53,446 nt of DNA. It comes from Candidatus Saccharicenans subterraneus (GTDB lineage: Bacteria; Acidobacteriota; Aminicenantia; Aminicenantales; Saccharicenantaceae). The translations under genes and the position numbers were made by a program. How positions within the stretch are numbered: the stretch's first letter is position 1; each line of letters begins with the position of its first letter. The stretch lies in the NCBI GenBank assembly GCA_003426165.1, contig QUAH01000016.1, positions 1 through 53,446 of the forward strand, in the 5' to 3' direction. The notes under the pieces were generated by a model. That model was not told the origin of the DNA. It was given only the letters and a program-made list of their open reading frames with translations, and searched no databases. Below are positions 18,586 to 31,899 of the stretch, one piece after another.

Positions 18586-19997
18586 CACAGGATGAATTTT
18601 CTGAGGTCCTGGTCCTTCAGGATTTCGCTGAGCTGCTTCTGGACGTATTCCCTGGTTATCAGGATTTTCCGGTCAGCCAGGTTGGGCGCCTCGAACGAAA
18701 TTTCCTCCATGACTTTTTCCATCACGGTGTGCAGCCTCCTGGCCCCGATGTTCTCGGCTTCCTCATTGACCTTTTCGGCAATGGCCGCGATTTCATCGAT
18801 GGCCTCGGGGGTAAATTCCACCTCCACGCCCTCGGTGGCCAGAAGAGCCTTGTATTGCTTGATCAGGGCATTTTCGGTTTCGGTCAGGATGCGGACGAAG
18901 TCCTCCTTGGTGAGCGGGGAAAGCTCCACCCTGATCGGAAAACGTCCCTGGAGCTCCGGGATCAAATCCGAGGGCTTGGTGACGTGAAAGGCCCCGGCGG
19001 CTATGAACAGGATATGGTCGGTCTTAACCAGGCCGAAACGGGTGTTGACGGTGGTACCCTCGATGATCGGCAGCAGGTCCCGCTGCACCCCTTCCCGGCT
19101 GACATCGGGACCGACTCCCGATTCCCGGCCGGCAACCTTATCCAGCTCGTCCAGGAAAATTATCCCGGATTGTTCCACCCGTTCTATGGCCAGGCGGGCG
19201 ACCTGGTCCATGTCCACCAGTCTTTTTTCCTCGTCTTCCAGCAGGATCTCCCTGGCTTCCTTTATCTTGACCCGGCGCTTCTTGGTCTTGCCGCCGAACA
19301 TGCCGGGCAGGATTTCCTGGATCTGGATGCCGATCTCCTCGAAGCCGTTGCTGCTTATGAACTCAAAGGGCGGGGCGGGTTTTTCCTTGACCTCGATTTC
19401 CACCATCCGCTCGTCGAGCTGGCCGGCCCGGAGCTGACGCCGCAGGCGTTCCCTGGTCCTGAGCATTTCTTTCTGTTCTTCCTCTGCAGCCGCGGGTTCT
19501 TTTCTGCGATTGGGGAGCGACCGACCCGGCAGGAGCAGGTCCAGAAGTTTCTCCTCCACGTTGGCCATGGCCTTGGCCTCGATTTCTTTTATCTTTTCCT
19601 GCTTGACCATGTCGACCGCAATCCGCACCAGGTCGCGAATCATCGATTCCACGTCGCGGCCGACATAGCCGACCTCGGTAAAGCGACTGGCCTCGATCTT
19701 TAAGAAGGGAGAGGAGGTCAGCTTGGCCAGCCGGCGGGAAATCTCGGTCTTGCCGACACCGGTCGGCCCGATCATGAGAATATTCTTGGGAGCAATTTCA
19801 TCCCCCAGCTCGGGCGGAAGTTTCCGGCGCCGGAAACGGTTGCGCAGGGCGATGGCCACCGCCTTCTTGGCTGCCTTCTGGCCGATTATGTACTTATCCA
19901 GCTCGGCCACGATCTGCTGGGGGGTCAGTTCCCCTTCCTGCTCTCCAAAGACGAGCTTATTCTCTGATATTATCTTTCCTTCCAGTTCTATGGCCAT
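18585..19997 (-). CDS. hslU: HslU, ATPase subunit of the HslUV protease
   Basis: A 470-residue AAA+ unfoldase that feeds proteins to the HslV peptidase. After a short N-terminal stretch the family sequence starts at [17 protein letters not shown]. Walker A is GPTGVGKTE, and the pore motif region [17 protein letters not shown] follows. The HslU-specific I domain (about 115-260) is inserted between the Walker motifs. Walker B is [10 protein letters not shown], and sensor regions with [11 protein letters not shown] follow. The C-terminus KFIL resembles the tail that activates HslV. The start overlaps the hslV stop as TGATG, so the subunits are translationally coupled. Confidence 0.97.
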   Translation of the reverse strand: MAIELEGKIISENKLVFGEQEGELTPQQIVAELDKYIIGQKAAKKAVAIALRNRFRRRKLPPELGDEIAPKNILMIGPTGVGKTEISRRLAKLTSSPFLKIEASRFTEVGYVGRDVESMIRDLVRIAVDMVKQEKIKEIEAKAMANVEEKLLDLLLPGRSLPNRRKEPAAAEEEQKEMLRTRERLRRQLRAGQLDERMVEIEVKEKPAPPFEFISSNGFEEIGIQIQEILPGMFGGKTKKRRVKIKEAREILLEDEEKRLVDMDQVARLAIERVEQSGIIFLDELDKVAGRESGVGPDVSREGVQRDLLPIIEGTTVNTRFGLVKTDHILFIAAGAFHVTKPSDLIPELQGRFPIRVELSPLTKEDFVRILTETENALIKQYKALLATEGVEVEFTPEAIDEIAAIAEKVNEEAENIGARRLHTVMEKVMEEISFEAPNLADRKILITREYVQKQLSEILKDQDLRKFIL

Positions 19998-20527
19998 CAG
20001 ATTTCCTCAACCGTAAAGTTATCGTTGGTGTAAACGCAGATTTCAGAAGCAATGCGCAGGGCTTCCAGCGCTATCTCCCGGGCAGAAAGGTCGGTGTGCT
20101 TGACCAGGGCCCGGGCTGCGGCCAGGGCATAAGGGCCACCCGAGCCAACCGCGGTCAACCCGTCGTCGGGTTCGACCACGTCCCCGGTCCCGGAAATTAG
20201 AAATGTATTGCTGGCATCGGCCACGATCAACAGGGCATCGAGCTGGCGGAGTGATTTATCCAGCCGCCAGTCCTTGGCCAGCTCAATGGCCGCCCGGGAC
20301 AGGTTGCCGCGGTACTCCTCGAGCTTGGCCTCAAACCGCGAAAACAGGGCAAAGGCGTCGGAGGTGGCCCCGGCAAAACCGGCCAGGACCTGTCCCTTAT
20401 AGAGGCGGCGGACCTTCTGGGCCGTGCTCTTGAGCACCGTCTGACCCATGGTCACCTGGCCGTCTCCGGCCATGACCACCCGGCCTTTATGTCTTACACA
20501 GAGAACTGTCGTTGACTTAATCATCAT
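19997..20527 (-). CDS. hslV: HslV, proteasome-like peptidase subunit
   Basis: A 176-residue threonine peptidase forming the HslV double ring. The catalytic Thr lies in [11 protein letters not shown]; here it is preceded by a short propeptide (MMIKS) that must be removed, longer than the single Met of E. coli HslV. The active-site region [17 protein letters not shown] and the sodium-binding [14 protein letters not shown] are intact. I chose the ATG at 20525-20527, with AAGG five bases upstream; a GTG two codons earlier overlaps the Shine-Dalgarno. It is the first gene of the minus-strand run ending at fabD. Confidence 0.96.
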   Translation of the reverse strand: MMIKSTTVLCVRHKGRVVMAGDGQVTMGQTVLKSTAQKVRRLYKGQVLAGFAGATSDAFALFSRFEAKLEEYRGNLSRAAIELAKDWRLDKSLRQLDALLIVADASNTFLISGTGDVVEPDDGLTAVGSGGPYALAAARALVKHTDLSAREIALEALRIASEICVYTNDNFTVEEI

Positions 20528-20546
20528 TTTCACCTTCGTTGCTTTG

Positions 20547-20575
20547 ATTATACAACAAAAAATCCCTGCTGGTAA
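20547..20575 (-). promoter_or_regulatory. Candidate promoter of the hslV-fabD run
   Basis: On the minus strand TTACCA (20570-20575) and TATAAT (20547-20552) are 17 bases apart. Transcription would begin near 20540, leaving a leader of about 13 bases before hslV. The -10 is perfect, the -35 matches four of six. It could drive the nine genes down to fabD. Confidence 0.55.
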
Positions 20576-21057
20576 GAACGGGCGGGACCGGTATGTCTTC
20601 CCTCGGTTGTTAACCGGGAGTAATGGGGCATTATCTTTTAATCTAATATTATCAATAAATTACATTCTTACTGATAATGAAACCAGGCCCCGGCCAGGGC
20701 CACATAAAAAACCGCAGGTCGAAACAGGGTAACCCCGTATTCTTACCCGGAATCATCCTGGAATATGCTCTTAAAACCAGCTGTCAACAAAGATTGCTGA
20801 TGGCTCCCAGGATTTACCCGGGCCAGGGCATTGGTCAGCCACCTCACCTGCCTGGCCATGAGGCGGATTCCGGGTTTTATTTGCTACATATAATCGGGGC
20901 CGGAGAAGCAGGCATCAAACGGGGTTGGAAATTGATTCTGGTCTGAATAAGCTCAATTATTTTCTTGCTTAACGGGTTTCACCCGGGCAGGTGGCCATCG
21001 CTTCTGTCTTTCACTGCCATTAATTTTATGGTAATAATCCAGTAAAGAGGTGCCCAG
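20576..21057. other. Intergenic region between hslV and the nucleotidyltransferase gene
   Basis: No gene is convincing here. A small imperfect hairpin, CTCGGTT with AACCGGGAG, lies at about 20602-20617. Short open frames on either strand lack ribosome-binding sites and recognisable features. The nucleotidyltransferase gene has AAAGAGGTG upstream of its start but no clear -35/-10 pair. Confidence 0.5.
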
Positions 21058-21936
21058 ATGAAAAAATTGACCCTGGTTATCATGGCCGCGGGCATAGGCA
21101 GCCGCTATGGCGGCCTCAAACAGGTGGACCCGGTCGGGCCCAATGGCGAACTCATCATCGATTACTCCCTGTTCGATGCCAGGAGGGCCGGGATCGAACA
21201 CGTGGTTTTTATCATCCGCCGCGACCTGGCCCGGGTTTTCCAGGAAAAAATCGGCTTCCGGGCCGAAAGATACTTCAGCGTTGATTACGTCCTGCAGGAA
21301 TTGGACAGGGGGCTGCCGCCTGGGTTCAGCGTTCCTCCAGACCGGGTCAAGCCCTGGGGAACCGGCCATGCCGTCCTGCTCTGTCGTCGCGTGGTCCCGG
21401 GAAATTTCCTGGTAATCAACGCCGACGATTTCTACGGCTTCGACGCCATCAAGAAGCTGGCTGATTACATGCTGGAGGTTGAGGACGAACCCACCCATTA
21501 TAACTACGCCCTGGTCGGCTACCGGCTTGGAAACACCCTGTCCGAGCACGGGCATGTAGCCCGGGGCATCTGCCGGATATCAGAAGACGGCTACCTGCTC
21601 GACCTGAGGGAGAGGACTAAAGTCCAGCGGTTCCCGGACGGTATTAAATACACCGAGGACGGCCAGACCTATCACCCGCTGTCCGCCGATGACATCGCCT
21701 CGATGAACATCTTCGGCCTGACCCCGAGCATCTTCGACGAGCTGGAAGCCCGGTTCCGGAGATTTCTAAGCGACCCGGCCACCAACCTGAGCAGGTCGGA
21801 ATTCTACATACCGGAGGTGGTGGGCGCCCTGTCCAGGGAGAAAAAGGCCCGGGTCAGGGTGCTGACCACCGAGGACCAGTGGTACGGGGTGACCTACCAG
21901 GAAGACCGGCCCTGGGTCCAGGCCGGCATCCGCTAG
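21058..21936 (+). CDS. Sugar-phosphate nucleotidyltransferase-like protein
   Basis: A 292-residue protein with the nucleotidyltransferase fold that activates sugar-1-phosphates. The nucleotide-binding motif AAGIGSRYGGLKQ (10-22) holds the expected Gly-rich loop, Arg16 and Lys21. The metal-binding aspartates are in NADDFYG (121-127). GPNGELIIDYS and KPWGTGHAVL are also typical of a subgroup I associate with Bacteroidetes-type genomes. The likely product is an NDP-hexose or NDP-N-acetylhexosamine, but the substrate cannot be read. No sugar kinase or glycosyltransferase is adjacent; it lies upstream of a small barrel protein and a beta-galactosidase. AGAGGTGCCC precedes the ATG. Confidence 0.88.
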   Translation: MKKLTLVIMAAGIGSRYGGLKQVDPVGPNGELIIDYSLFDARRAGIEHVVFIIRRDLARVFQEKIGFRAERYFSVDYVLQELDRGLPPGFSVPPDRVKPWGTGHAVLLCRRVVPGNFLVINADDFYGFDAIKKLADYMLEVEDEPTHYNYALVGYRLGNTLSEHGHVARGICRISEDGYLLDLRERTKVQRFPDGIKYTEDGQTYHPLSADDIASMNIFGLTPSIFDELEARFRRFLSDPATNLSRSEFYIPEVVGALSREKKARVRVLTTEDQWYGVTYQEDRPWVQAGIR

Positions 21937-22031
21937 CTGATTGAATCCGGCCGCTACCCGGCGAAACTCTGGAAATAAGAGATAGCTTAACCTTTAAGCC
22001 AGCAAAGTATAAGGGTACATTTTATCTGATA

Positions 22032-22060
22032 TTGACAGCCAGAATTAATTTACTTATTTT
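22032..22060 (+). promoter_or_regulatory. Promoter of the small barrel protein gene
   Basis: TTGACA (22032-22037), 17-base spacer and TATTTT (22055-22060). Transcription would start near 22067, directly at the Shine-Dalgarno GGGAGGG, giving a very short leader. Confidence 0.55.
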
Positions 22061-22077
22061 GAAAATGGGAGGGTGTC

Positions 22078-22524
22078 ATGAAAAATATCAAACGATTTGT
22101 CTTGCTAGCCTTTGTCTTGATTTTATTATCCATAACACAACTTCCTGCCCAGACCAGGGTCCGCTACCCCAATGACCTCAGTCTGGGTGTGGGTCGCTTT
22201 GGGCTGTGCCAGATAAGTTATCAACGAATGGCCAGCACATCTCTGGCTATCAACATCGGAATGTCTTTCCACCCGGATAGTGAATTTATATTTTTCAATA
22301 CAGGCGGGACATTGTATCTAACTCAGAAGCGCCCATCACTCGTCATCTCGGGTGGAATAAATTATGTATTTCTGATGTTCATTTCCGGCTACATTGGGCC
22401 GGGCCTTGAATTTCCAGTGAAGAACGGCTTATTTATCAAAGCCTGGACTCATCTCTGGTTCGGTCCGCTTGACGAAATCGACGCGGCTATTGTTCCGGGT
22501 ATATCCATCGGTTACCGGTTTTAG
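22078..22524 (+). CDS. Small secreted outer-membrane barrel-like protein, unknown function
   Basis: A 148-residue protein with a clear signal peptide (KRFVLLAFVLILLSITQLPAQ, cut after about residue 25). The mature part alternates polar and hydrophobic residues with many glycines and aromatics, for example LSLGVGRFGLCQISYQRM and GPGLEFPVKNGLFIKAW. It ends in GYRF, the C-terminal aromatic expected for an outer-membrane barrel. It would form an eight-strand barrel at most. Base use is AT-richer than in the neighbouring nucleotidyltransferase and GH2 genes. I do not recognise the family. Confidence 0.75.
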   Translation: MKNIKRFVLLAFVLILLSITQLPAQTRVRYPNDLSLGVGRFGLCQISYQRMASTSLAINIGMSFHPDSEFIFFNTGGTLYLTQKRPSLVISGGINYVFLMFISGYIGPGLEFPVKNGLFIKAWTHLWFGPLDEIDAAIVPGISIGYRF

Positions 22525-22619
22525 CATTTATGCCTGCCCGGATAATAAAAGCCCGGTCAGCTCCCCCTTCCGGGCTGAAACAAACACCTGGTTCAATCCA
22601 GCCTAATTCCTCATCATAA

Positions 22620-26142
<3,523 letters not shown>

Positions 26143-26164
26143 TAGGTCAACCGACCTTGATTTG

Positions 26165-26455
26165 TTATTGCCTGGTAGACTGTAACAGGTTATTTGCTAT
26201 CTTCCGCTTACAATCAAGAAGATTGACTGTGCCCAGGGCATAGAGAGCAAGATAAGCGAAAGCCACTGCCAGGCCAAGCCGAAGGTGTTGTGAGGCATCG
26301 GCCAGCGCCGACCACAAAGCACCCAGGTTGCTCGGTTCCTTTATTACATAGGCCTGAGCCCAGAAGGCTATGTAGGCATCACTGGCAGCCGCAAAAATTC
26401 CAAGAAGAAATGCTTCGGGGCTAAATATTTTGACGGGAAAACAGCTTAAAAGAAT
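26165..26455 (-). pseudogene. Remnant of a membrane-protein gene (5' end missing)
   Basis: A 96-codon minus-strand frame is open from a stop at 26456-26458 to TAA at 26165-26167 but has no ATG. Its translation has the look of a membrane protein: a first hydrophobic stretch (FLLGIFAAASDAYIAFWAQA), a loop (VIKEPSNLGALWSALADASQ) and a second stretch (LGLAVAFAYLALYALGTVNL), then a basic tail. Codon choice resembles the neighbours. It is most simply the 3' end of a decayed integral-membrane gene. The family is not recognised. Confidence 0.4.
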
Positions 26456-26530
26456 TTAATTGAAAGAAATGGCCCGGTTGTTCGTATATATATATGGAGT
26501 CAAGATTATACCTGCCCCTGAAAAGGTTGA

Positions 26531-26559
26531 TTGACTGCCCTGATATATGCTGGTATGCT
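26531..26559 (+). promoter_or_regulatory. Promoter of the zinc-ribbon kinase gene
   Basis: TTGACT (26531-26536), 17 bases, then TATGCT (26554-26559). The transcript would begin near 26566, about 17 bases before the ATG. Confidence 0.55.
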
Positions 26560-26582
26560 GAAACCAATCAGAGCATAAATTA

Positions 26583-28637
26583 ATGAAATGTCCGAACTGC
26601 GGAAAGGAAAACGCCCAGGATACCCGCTTCTGCGGTTATTGCGGGAGCGAGCTTCAGGTCTCCCCTGACCGGCCGCCCCTGGAAGTAACCAAGACCTACC
26701 AGACTCCCCCCGGTCGCTACAGTCGGGGCACGGTGATCGCGGGTCGATACGAGGTCATAGAATTTCTCGGGGAAGGCGGGATGGGAGCCGTCTACCGGGT
26801 CTATGATAAAAAGCTCAAAGAGGTCGTGGCCCTCAAGTTCCTCAGGCCTGAAATCTCGATGGAACCCAGGCTGATCGAACGGTTCCAGGCGGAACTCAAG
26901 CTGGCCCGCCAGATCTCTCACCGCCATGTCTGCCGGCTCTATGACCTGGGTGAAGAGGGCTTTTCCCTTTTCATCACCATGGAATACATCCAGGGTGAAG
27001 ACCTGAAGCGCTTCATCCGCCGCACGGGCCACCTGAACGAAAACAAGGCCAGGACCATTGCCAGGCAGGTGGCCGAAGGGCTGGCCGAGGCCCATCACTT
27101 CGGAATAATTCACAGGGACCTTAAGCCCCACAACATCATGATCGACCAGGAAGGAAATGCCAAGATAATGGATTTCGGCCTGGCCCGCTCGGTGCAGCAA
27201 CAGGGGATAACCCAGAAGGGGATGATCCTGGGAACGCCGGAATACATGTCCCCCGAGCAGGCCGAAGGCCTGGAGGCCGACCGCAGGTCAGACCTGTATT
27301 CGCTCGGCGTCATAATGTTTGAAATGGTCACCGGCCAGGTACCCTTCAAAGGAGAAACTCCCCTGAGCGTGGCCGTCAAGCACAAGCTGGAGACCCCGCC
27401 CGACCCCCGGGAACTCAATCCGGGCCTCTCCGAAGAAATGAGCCGGATCATTCTCCGCTGCCTGGAAAAAAATCCCGATGACCGCTACCAGCTGGCCGAT
27501 GAACTTATACTCGACCTGAAAGCCAGTCCAGACGAGCAATCATCAGTCCAGAGACCGACCACTTCTTCCAGGAAGACTCCGGTGGTAACTCCACCGGCAA
27601 CACCACCGCCGCCAACCGGCGAGCGGCTGTCCACCCCGAGCGCCGCGGATAAGGAAGAACGGATAGAAATTCAACCGAGAGGCAAAAAATCCCGGACCAG
27701 GAAATTCTTCCGGGCCCTGTTGCTGCTCATCATCATCCTGGCAGCCGGCTCGCTGATCAAAGTGGCCCTGGATAATACGCTTTTCAGGTTTTTGTCTGGC
27801 AGCAAGAAAGCCGAACAGCGGGTCCCCCGTCCAACCGGAGACAGGAGAGAACCATACGGGATTGAAATCAAAAAGGAAGATTTCTCCGGCCAGAGCCAGG
27901 CCACGCCGGGAGTTAAAACCGAGTTGCCGCCTTTCATCACCTCGGCCCTCAGGGAAAGCTACAAGTACCTCCAGAGCAAAGATCCAGAAAGCTTCCAGAA
28001 AAAACTGTCCGAGCTGAGAGCAGCCATCCCTCCCGATTCGCCCTACCTCCAGGCCCTCGATGAAATTGAAAACAAGGTGGCCGAGAGCCGGAACCTGGAA
28101 AAGGCTGGCAAGATCGAGGAATCCAGAGGCAGCCTGGCCCACGGGGAAACCAGGTTGCTGAGGCTGCTGGACCAGGTGCAGGAAAAAGAGCTGGCCGATG
28201 AAGCCCGGAAAAAGATGGAGGAGTCCCGCTCGCGGGCCGAACAAAACCTGAAAAAAGGAACCCCCAACCTGCTGTTCTGGGTGGCCTCGGAAAAAGAAAA
28301 GGAGGCCCTGGCCGCCTACAACAAGAATGATTTCAGCTCGGCTGAAACCCTCTACAAAATTCTCAACCTGGTATACACCATGAGCCTGAAGGGCGGCAAC
28401 GAGGACAGCAGCCTTCAACAGCTGAGGTCCATGTCCCTTAACGCCAGGAAATCTGCCGAAATCACGAAAGAGCAGGCCAAACCGGATGATACCTGGCTCT
28501 ACGACTGGGGCAACGATTACCTCAACCAGGCCGAGCAGGAAGCCCGGAAGCGGGCCTACCCGGTTGCGGCCGAACTGTACATCGCCGCCACCTTCCTTTT
28601 TGAAAAAGCCCGGCTGGCCTGGGCCCCTGCTAAATAA
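26583..28637 (+). CDS. Membrane Ser/Thr protein kinase with N-terminal zinc ribbon
   Basis: A 684-residue Hanks-type kinase. A zinc ribbon with Cys3, Cys6, Cys17 and Cys20 opens the protein. The kinase domain (about 55-315) is complete: GEGGMG (63-68), Lys85, HRD 177-179 with DLKPHN, DFG 197-199 and GTPEYMSPEQ, so it should be active. A Pro/Thr-rich linker follows, then one membrane segment (about 377-395). The outer 290 residues are helical and charged, with TPR-like or coiled-coil character (for example NEDSSLQQLRSMSLNARKSA). It probably senses something outside the membrane and phosphorylates cytoplasmic targets. The start has only a weak Shine-Dalgarno. The gene is monocistronic, between the two glycosidase genes. 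A relative with similar layout lies at 35142-37844. Confidence 0.93.
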   Translation: MKCPNCGKENAQDTRFCGYCGSELQVSPDRPPLEVTKTYQTPPGRYSRGTVIAGRYEVIEFLGEGGMGAVYRVYDKKLKEVVALKFLRPEISMEPRLIERFQAELKLARQISHRHVCRLYDLGEEGFSLFITMEYIQGEDLKRFIRRTGHLNENKARTIARQVAEGLAEAHHFGIIHRDLKPHNIMIDQEGNAKIMDFGLARSVQQQGITQKGMILGTPEYMSPEQAEGLEADRRSDLYSLGVIMFEMVTGQVPFKGETPLSVAVKHKLETPPDPRELNPGLSEEMSRIILRCLEKNPDDRYQLADELILDLKASPDEQSSVQRPTTSSRKTPVVTPPATPPPPTGERLSTPSAADKEERIEIQPRGKKSRTRKFFRALLLLIIILAAGSLIKVALDNTLFRFLSGSKKAEQRVPRPTGDRREPYGIEIKKEDFSGQSQATPGVKTELPPFITSALRESYKYLQSKDPESFQKKLSELRAAIPPDSPYLQALDEIENKVAESRNLEKAGKIEESRGSLAHGETRLLRLLDQVQEKELADEARKKMEESRSRAEQNLKKGTPNLLFWVASEKEKEALAAYNKNDFSSAETLYKILNLVYTMSLKGGNEDSSLQQLRSMSLNARKSAEITKEQAKPDDTWLYDWGNDYLNQAEQEARKRAYPVAAELYIAATFLFEKARLAWAPAK

Positions 28638-28807
28638 AACGGGGGACACAATACTTATTCCCCAATTTTCTTATCTTCCTTATCTCCCTTCTTGATTATC
28701 TTTCTTAACGCAGACTAAAAAAGGCATAAGACATCAAGTCATCAGGTATTTTTACTCGCCTTTCTCCACTCTGGGTTTAACGCCAGAAACGCCGCTGCCC
28801 CACCCCT

Positions 28808-28904
28808 CCCCGCCTCCTGAAACCCGATCCCTATCGCTGGACTGCCACCGCGCCGCTTCCAAACAGACCTATTACACTGGATACCATGTCATAGCCGGAA
28901 AGAA
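28808..28904. repeat. Dispersed repeat, copy 2
   Basis: Second copy of the 97-base repeat at 31-127, same orientation, 14 mismatches. It occupies much of the 340-base gap between the kinase gene and the GH3 gene; the rest of the gap shows no gene. The copy ends about 75 bases upstream of the GH3 start. No promoter like that beside copy 1 follows it. Confidence 0.75.
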
Positions 28905-28977
28905 GAATTGTATTATCAGGGAAGTTTTTATAAATTATTGTTGCCACAATTATCAATCTGCTTTTCCGGAGAAAAAG

Positions 28978-31686
28978 ATGAAGGGTAGAAAGATTAATTT
29001 TTCAACAAATCATTTATTGATATTCGCTGTCCTCATGGCCGCTATTATCTCGCTGGCCGTCATTTCAGGCGCTGGAGGCAGGGCGGCAGATGATCAGCTC
29101 AGGAAGTCGCAACCGGCCCAGCTCCCCTTCCTGAAGCCGGACCTCTCGCCCGAAGAAAGAGCTGCCGACCTGGTCAGCCGGCTGACCCTGGAAGAAAAGG
29201 TCGGCCAGCTGATGAACGCCGCCCCGGCCATAGAGCGCCTGGGCATTCCCGCTTACAACTGGTGGAACGAATGCCTGCACGGGGTGGCCAGGGCCGGGCT
29301 GGCCACGGTCTTTCCCCAGGCCATCGGGCTGGCGGCCACCTGGGATAACGAGCTCATGCTACAGGTGGCCACGGCCATTTCCGACGAAGCCCGGGCCAAG
29401 CACCACGAGGCGGTTCGCCGGGGGAAGCGTGGAATTTACCAGGGGCTGACCTTCTGGTCACCCAACATCAATCTCTTCCGAGACCCGCGCTGGGGCCGGG
29501 GCATGGAAACCTACGGCGAGGACCCCTTCCTCACCGGCACCATGGCCGTCAGCTTCATCCGCGGGCTTCAGGGTGACCACCCGAAGTATTTTAAGGTCAT
29601 AGCCACTGCCAAGCATTACGCCGTCCACAGCGGGCCTGAGCCCGACCGTCACACCTTTGACGCGGTGGTCGACTTTCCCACCCTGCGCGGCAGCTACCTC
29701 CCCCACTTTGAAATGGCCGTCCGGGAAGGGCGAGCTTACTCGGTCATGTGCGCTTACAACCGCTTTCAGAACCTGCCCTGCTGCGGCAGTCCGTTTCTCC
29801 TGAACGATATCCTGCGGAAGGAATGGGGCTTTGACGGATACGTCGTTTCCGACTGCGATGCCGTTGACGACATCTACGCCACTCACAAGCTGGTTCCGAC
29901 ACTGGCCGAGGCCGCAGCCATGGCCCTCAAGGCCGGGACTGACCTCAACTGTGGCCGGGCCTACTCTGCCCTGCTGGAAGCGGTGAAAAGAGGCCTGGTG
30001 GAAGAGGCGGTGGTTGACGTGGCCGCGAGAAGACTTTTTATAGCTCGCTTCAAGCTGGGCATGTTCGACCCGGCCGAACGCGTGCCCTATGCCAGCATTC
30101 CTATTTCAGTGGTGGATTCGCCCGGGCACCGGGCCCTGGCTTTAGAGGCGGCCAGGAAATCCATCGTGCTGCTGCAGAACAAGGATGAGGTCCTTCCCCT
30201 GCCCAAGTCCATAAAATCTTTAGCGGTCATCGGCCCGAACGCCGACGATATCGAAGTATTGCTCGGAAATTACAATGGCTTCCCGGCCGAGCCCATTACT
30301 CCCCTTCGGGGTCTCAAGGATATGCTCAGCCCGCACACCGAAATCATCCATGAGCCCGGGACAGACTGGGCCGAAGGGATACCGGTGATGACGGTAGTCC
30401 CTTCTGATTATCTCAAGCCGACACCCGAAGCCAGGGAAAACGGGCTCAAGGGAGAATATTTCAACAACCAGGAATTCAAGGGTAAACCGGTGATCACCAG
30501 GATAGACCCGGCGGTCGATTTCAACTGGTGGGATGAAGCCCCAATGGCCTCACTCGACGATGATAATTTCAGCGTCCGCTGGACTGGTCACCTGATTCCG
30601 CCAGAAACCGGTGATTATTACCTCGGCGGTGAAGGCTTCAACACTTTTAAGATCTATCTTGATGGCCAGCTCATAGCCCAGTATAACGGCACCCACGAGA
30701 CGCACAAGATTTACAAGCAGGTTCACCTGGAAAAGGGAAAACCAGCAGCCCTGAAGATAGAATTCAGCCACCGGGCCCGCACCGCCAGGATGCACCTGCT
30801 CTGGAAGAGACCCTCCGCTGAGTCCCTGGAGCGAGCCGTGGCCGCCACCCGGCGGGCCGAAGCCGTGGTACTTTTTCTGGGTCTCTCCCCCAGGCTCGAA
30901 GGCGAAGAGATGGATGTTCCGGTCCCCGGATTCAAGGGGGGCGACCGCCTGACCCTGGGGCTTCCCGCCAACCAGGAAAAACTCCTGGAAGAAGTGGCCG
31001 CGGCAGCCGTGGGCAAGCCGGTCATCCTGGTGCTGCTTAACGGCAGCCCGCTGGCCGTCAACCGGGCCGTGGAACTGGTCCCGGCCATAATTGAAGCCTG
31101 GTACCCGGGACAGGCCGCCGGCCAGGCCATAGCCGAGGTTCTTTTCGGCGATTACAACCCGGCCGGGCGGCTTCCGGTAACTTTCTATAAATCGGAGACA
31201 GACCTGCCAGACTTCTCCGATTACCGGATGGAAGGCCGCACCTACCGCTATTTCAAGAAAGAACCGCTCTTTCCCTTTGGATATGGGCTGAGCTATACCC
31301 GGTTCAGTTATTCCAATCTCTCGGTTCCCGGGACGATTAAAATCGGAGAAGAGCTTCCCATTTCAGTTGAAGTGAAAAATGCCGGCCCGCGGGACGGCGA
31401 AGAGGTGATCCAGGTTTATTTAAGCCGGCCGGATTCGAAATCACCGCTCAACCCGGTCCGTCAGCTGGTTGCTTACAGTAGAATTTTTCTGCGGGCCGGA
31501 GAGAAGCAGAAAATAACTTTTACCATAGGCCGGCGAGAATTGATGACCTATGATGCCGACGGTAATCCCGTTATCGAGCCGGGCAAGCTCCTGGTTTCGG
31601 TCGGTGGACAGCAACCGGGGTTTAAGGGGCGGCTGTCGGCACCCACGACCCGGGTCCTGACCAGGGTCATTAATCTGGCCAGGTAA
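28978..31686 (+). CDS. Secreted GH3 glycosidase with PA14 domain (beta-glucosidase/xylosidase type)
   Basis: A 902-residue family 3 glycoside hydrolase. A signal peptide or N-terminal anchor spans about 12-36. The catalytic barrel has WWNECLHGVARAG near 95, the KHY motif (212-214) and the nucleophile Asp292 in GYVVSDCDAVDD. A PA14 carbohydrate-binding domain (about 485-620, GLKGEYFNNQEF onward) is inserted in the second domain. The likely acid/base Glu is in LEGEEMDVP. A fibronectin type III-like domain closes the protein. The WWNECLHGVA sequence is typical of xylan 1,4-beta-xylosidase or PA14-type beta-glucosidase subfamilies; linkage specificity cannot be settled by eye. GGAG lies six bases before the ATG. 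It works with the nearby GH2 enzyme. Confidence 0.94.
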   Translation: MKGRKINFSTNHLLIFAVLMAAIISLAVISGAGGRAADDQLRKSQPAQLPFLKPDLSPEERAADLVSRLTLEEKVGQLMNAAPAIERLGIPAYNWWNECLHGVARAGLATVFPQAIGLAATWDNELMLQVATAISDEARAKHHEAVRRGKRGIYQGLTFWSPNINLFRDPRWGRGMETYGEDPFLTGTMAVSFIRGLQGDHPKYFKVIATAKHYAVHSGPEPDRHTFDAVVDFPTLRGSYLPHFEMAVREGRAYSVMCAYNRFQNLPCCGSPFLLNDILRKEWGFDGYVVSDCDAVDDIYATHKLVPTLAEAAAMALKAGTDLNCGRAYSALLEAVKRGLVEEAVVDVAARRLFIARFKLGMFDPAERVPYASIPISVVDSPGHRALALEAARKSIVLLQNKDEVLPLPKSIKSLAVIGPNADDIEVLLGNYNGFPAEPITPLRGLKDMLSPHTEIIHEPGTDWAEGIPVMTVVPSDYLKPTPEARENGLKGEYFNNQEFKGKPVITRIDPAVDFNWWDEAPMASLDDDNFSVRWTGHLIPPETGDYYLGGEGFNTFKIYLDGQLIAQYNGTHETHKIYKQVHLEKGKPAALKIEFSHRARTARMHLLWKRPSAESLERAVAATRRAEAVVLFLGLSPRLEGEEMDVPVPGFKGGDRLTLGLPANQEKLLEEVAAAAVGKPVILVLLNGSPLAVNRAVELVPAIIEAWYPGQAAGQAIAEVLFGDYNPAGRLPVTFYKSETDLPDFSDYRMEGRTYRYFKKEPLFPFGYGLSYTRFSYSNLSVPGTIKIGEELPISVEVKNAGPRDGEEVIQVYLSRPDSKSPLNPVRQLVAYSRIFLRAGEKQKITFTIGRRELMTYDADGNPVIEPGKLLVSVGGQQPGFKGRLSAPTTRVLTRVINLAR

Positions 31687-31899
31687 AACGCTGCTTCTGG
31701 CAACAGTGGCGGCCAAGGCTGAATGAATATGAGCTGTCCCCGGCCAAGTTCAGACTAACTAAATCCCCTGGCGATGCTCCAGAAAAAGATCTTCCGCCCG
31801 GAACATTTCTGCTCGATTACGGCAGATAAATTCTCTTTTCAGAAAAACGGGGTCATAAACCAGCACTCCGGCTGCGGAGGCAACAGGCTTTCGCCCGGG

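Noticed and set aside
20677..20946. Possible small genes in the gap before the nucleotidyltransferase
   Set aside because: Short frames exist on both strands, but none has a ribosome-binding site, hydrophobic pattern or recognisable motif.
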